NCBI GenBank assembly: GCA_950295325.1
Contig: OX485805.1
Location: forward strand, 22,743,501-22,807,500
DNA from: Polytrichum commune
Lineage: Eukaryota; Streptophyta; Polytrichopsida; Polytrichales; Polytrichaceae
Reading direction: 5' to 3'
DNA: 64,000 nt
The stretch's first letter is position 1. The number at the start of each line of letters is the position of its first letter. Under the pieces are notes generated by a model. The model saw only the letters and a list, made by a program, of their open reading frames with translations, made no database searches and was not told where the DNA came from. This document shows positions 63,820-64,000 of this stretch, piece after piece. The translations under genes and the position numbers were made by a program.

Positions 63820-64000
63820 CCACACTAAATATGACATTTAGTGTTGCCAATTCTAATTATCTTGCTCAATGCTAATTGTAAACTGCGGTATAGTGTCACT
63901 GCCACTAAATGTTAACCCAACATTATTTGTCATTCCTTGTAAATATTTTGTGGATTATATGTTTACAGTGTTGCAATTACTGTCACTTACCAAGTGATTT
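63820..64000 (+). repeat. Palindrome-bounded repeat unit, second copy (runs off the window)
   Basis: Starts ACACTAAATATGACATTTAGTGT and matches 58816-59004 closely ('gtaaac(c/t)gcggt(a/g)ta', 'caacattat(c/t)tgtcattccttgtaaat', 'ctgtcacttaccaagtgat'). Confidence 0.75.

Overview
This is a nuclear window from a land plant. Three recognisable host genes are present, all on the minus strand and all filling the right half: cytosolic triosephosphate isomerase (about 35.0-39.6 kb), the ribosome-biogenesis WD40 protein BOP1 (44.9-51.9 kb, 17 exons) and an intronless PLS-class pentatricopeptide-repeat (PPR) protein with a C-terminal DYW-type end (54.2-57.4 kb). The long, intronless PPR gene and the wide, transposon-filled spacing fit a seed-free vascular plant (fern or lycophyte) or another large plant genome. 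That placement is an inference from gene style only.

The left half (about 1-35 kb) is almost entirely repeats and mobile elements in several nested layers. The most striking is an apparently intact 5.8 kb DNA transposon (11806-17607). It has a perfect 8-bp target duplication, 26-bp identical terminal inverted repeats starting CTC plus seven G, and one uninterrupted reading frame of about 1.5 thousand codons. The frame carries a D-D-E triad in contexts that resemble the P-element superfamily. A 344-bp non-autonomous relative with its own 8-bp duplication lies 2.5 kb away (8981-9324). The 5.8 kb element sits inside a decayed, internally deleted LINE (about 10.37-19.54 kb).

Other elements are two decayed pogo/Tigger-like transposons (about 5.6-8.0 kb and 61.7-63.7 kb); tRNA-derived SINEs with GATA tails (31127-31498 complete, 62507-62784 truncated, 63284-63355 tail only, the last with an AAG tail); PIF/Harbinger-type MITEs with TAA/TTA duplications (25897-26321, 60004-60713, 61167-61657); a dispersed CCGGTT-rich repeat family with copies at about 20.0, 26.4-27.4, 37.8 and 57.6 kb; an LTR-like block carrying a dimeric 55-bp minisatellite (27.5-29 kb); and tandem arrays at 0.66-1.85 kb and inside a BOP1 intron.

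Host-gene highlights: BOP1 contains a U12-type AT-AC intron with a textbook branch-point sequence and has three telomere-like repeats (telo boxes) just upstream of its start. The TPI gene is intact through eight exons with every catalytic motif, but its short last exon was not located. The PPR protein keeps the overall DYW outline but has lost the CxxC zinc ligands of the deaminase site. Exon boundaries below were placed by eye from splice signals, reading phase and family similarity. The phases add up for every exon of BOP1 and TPI.
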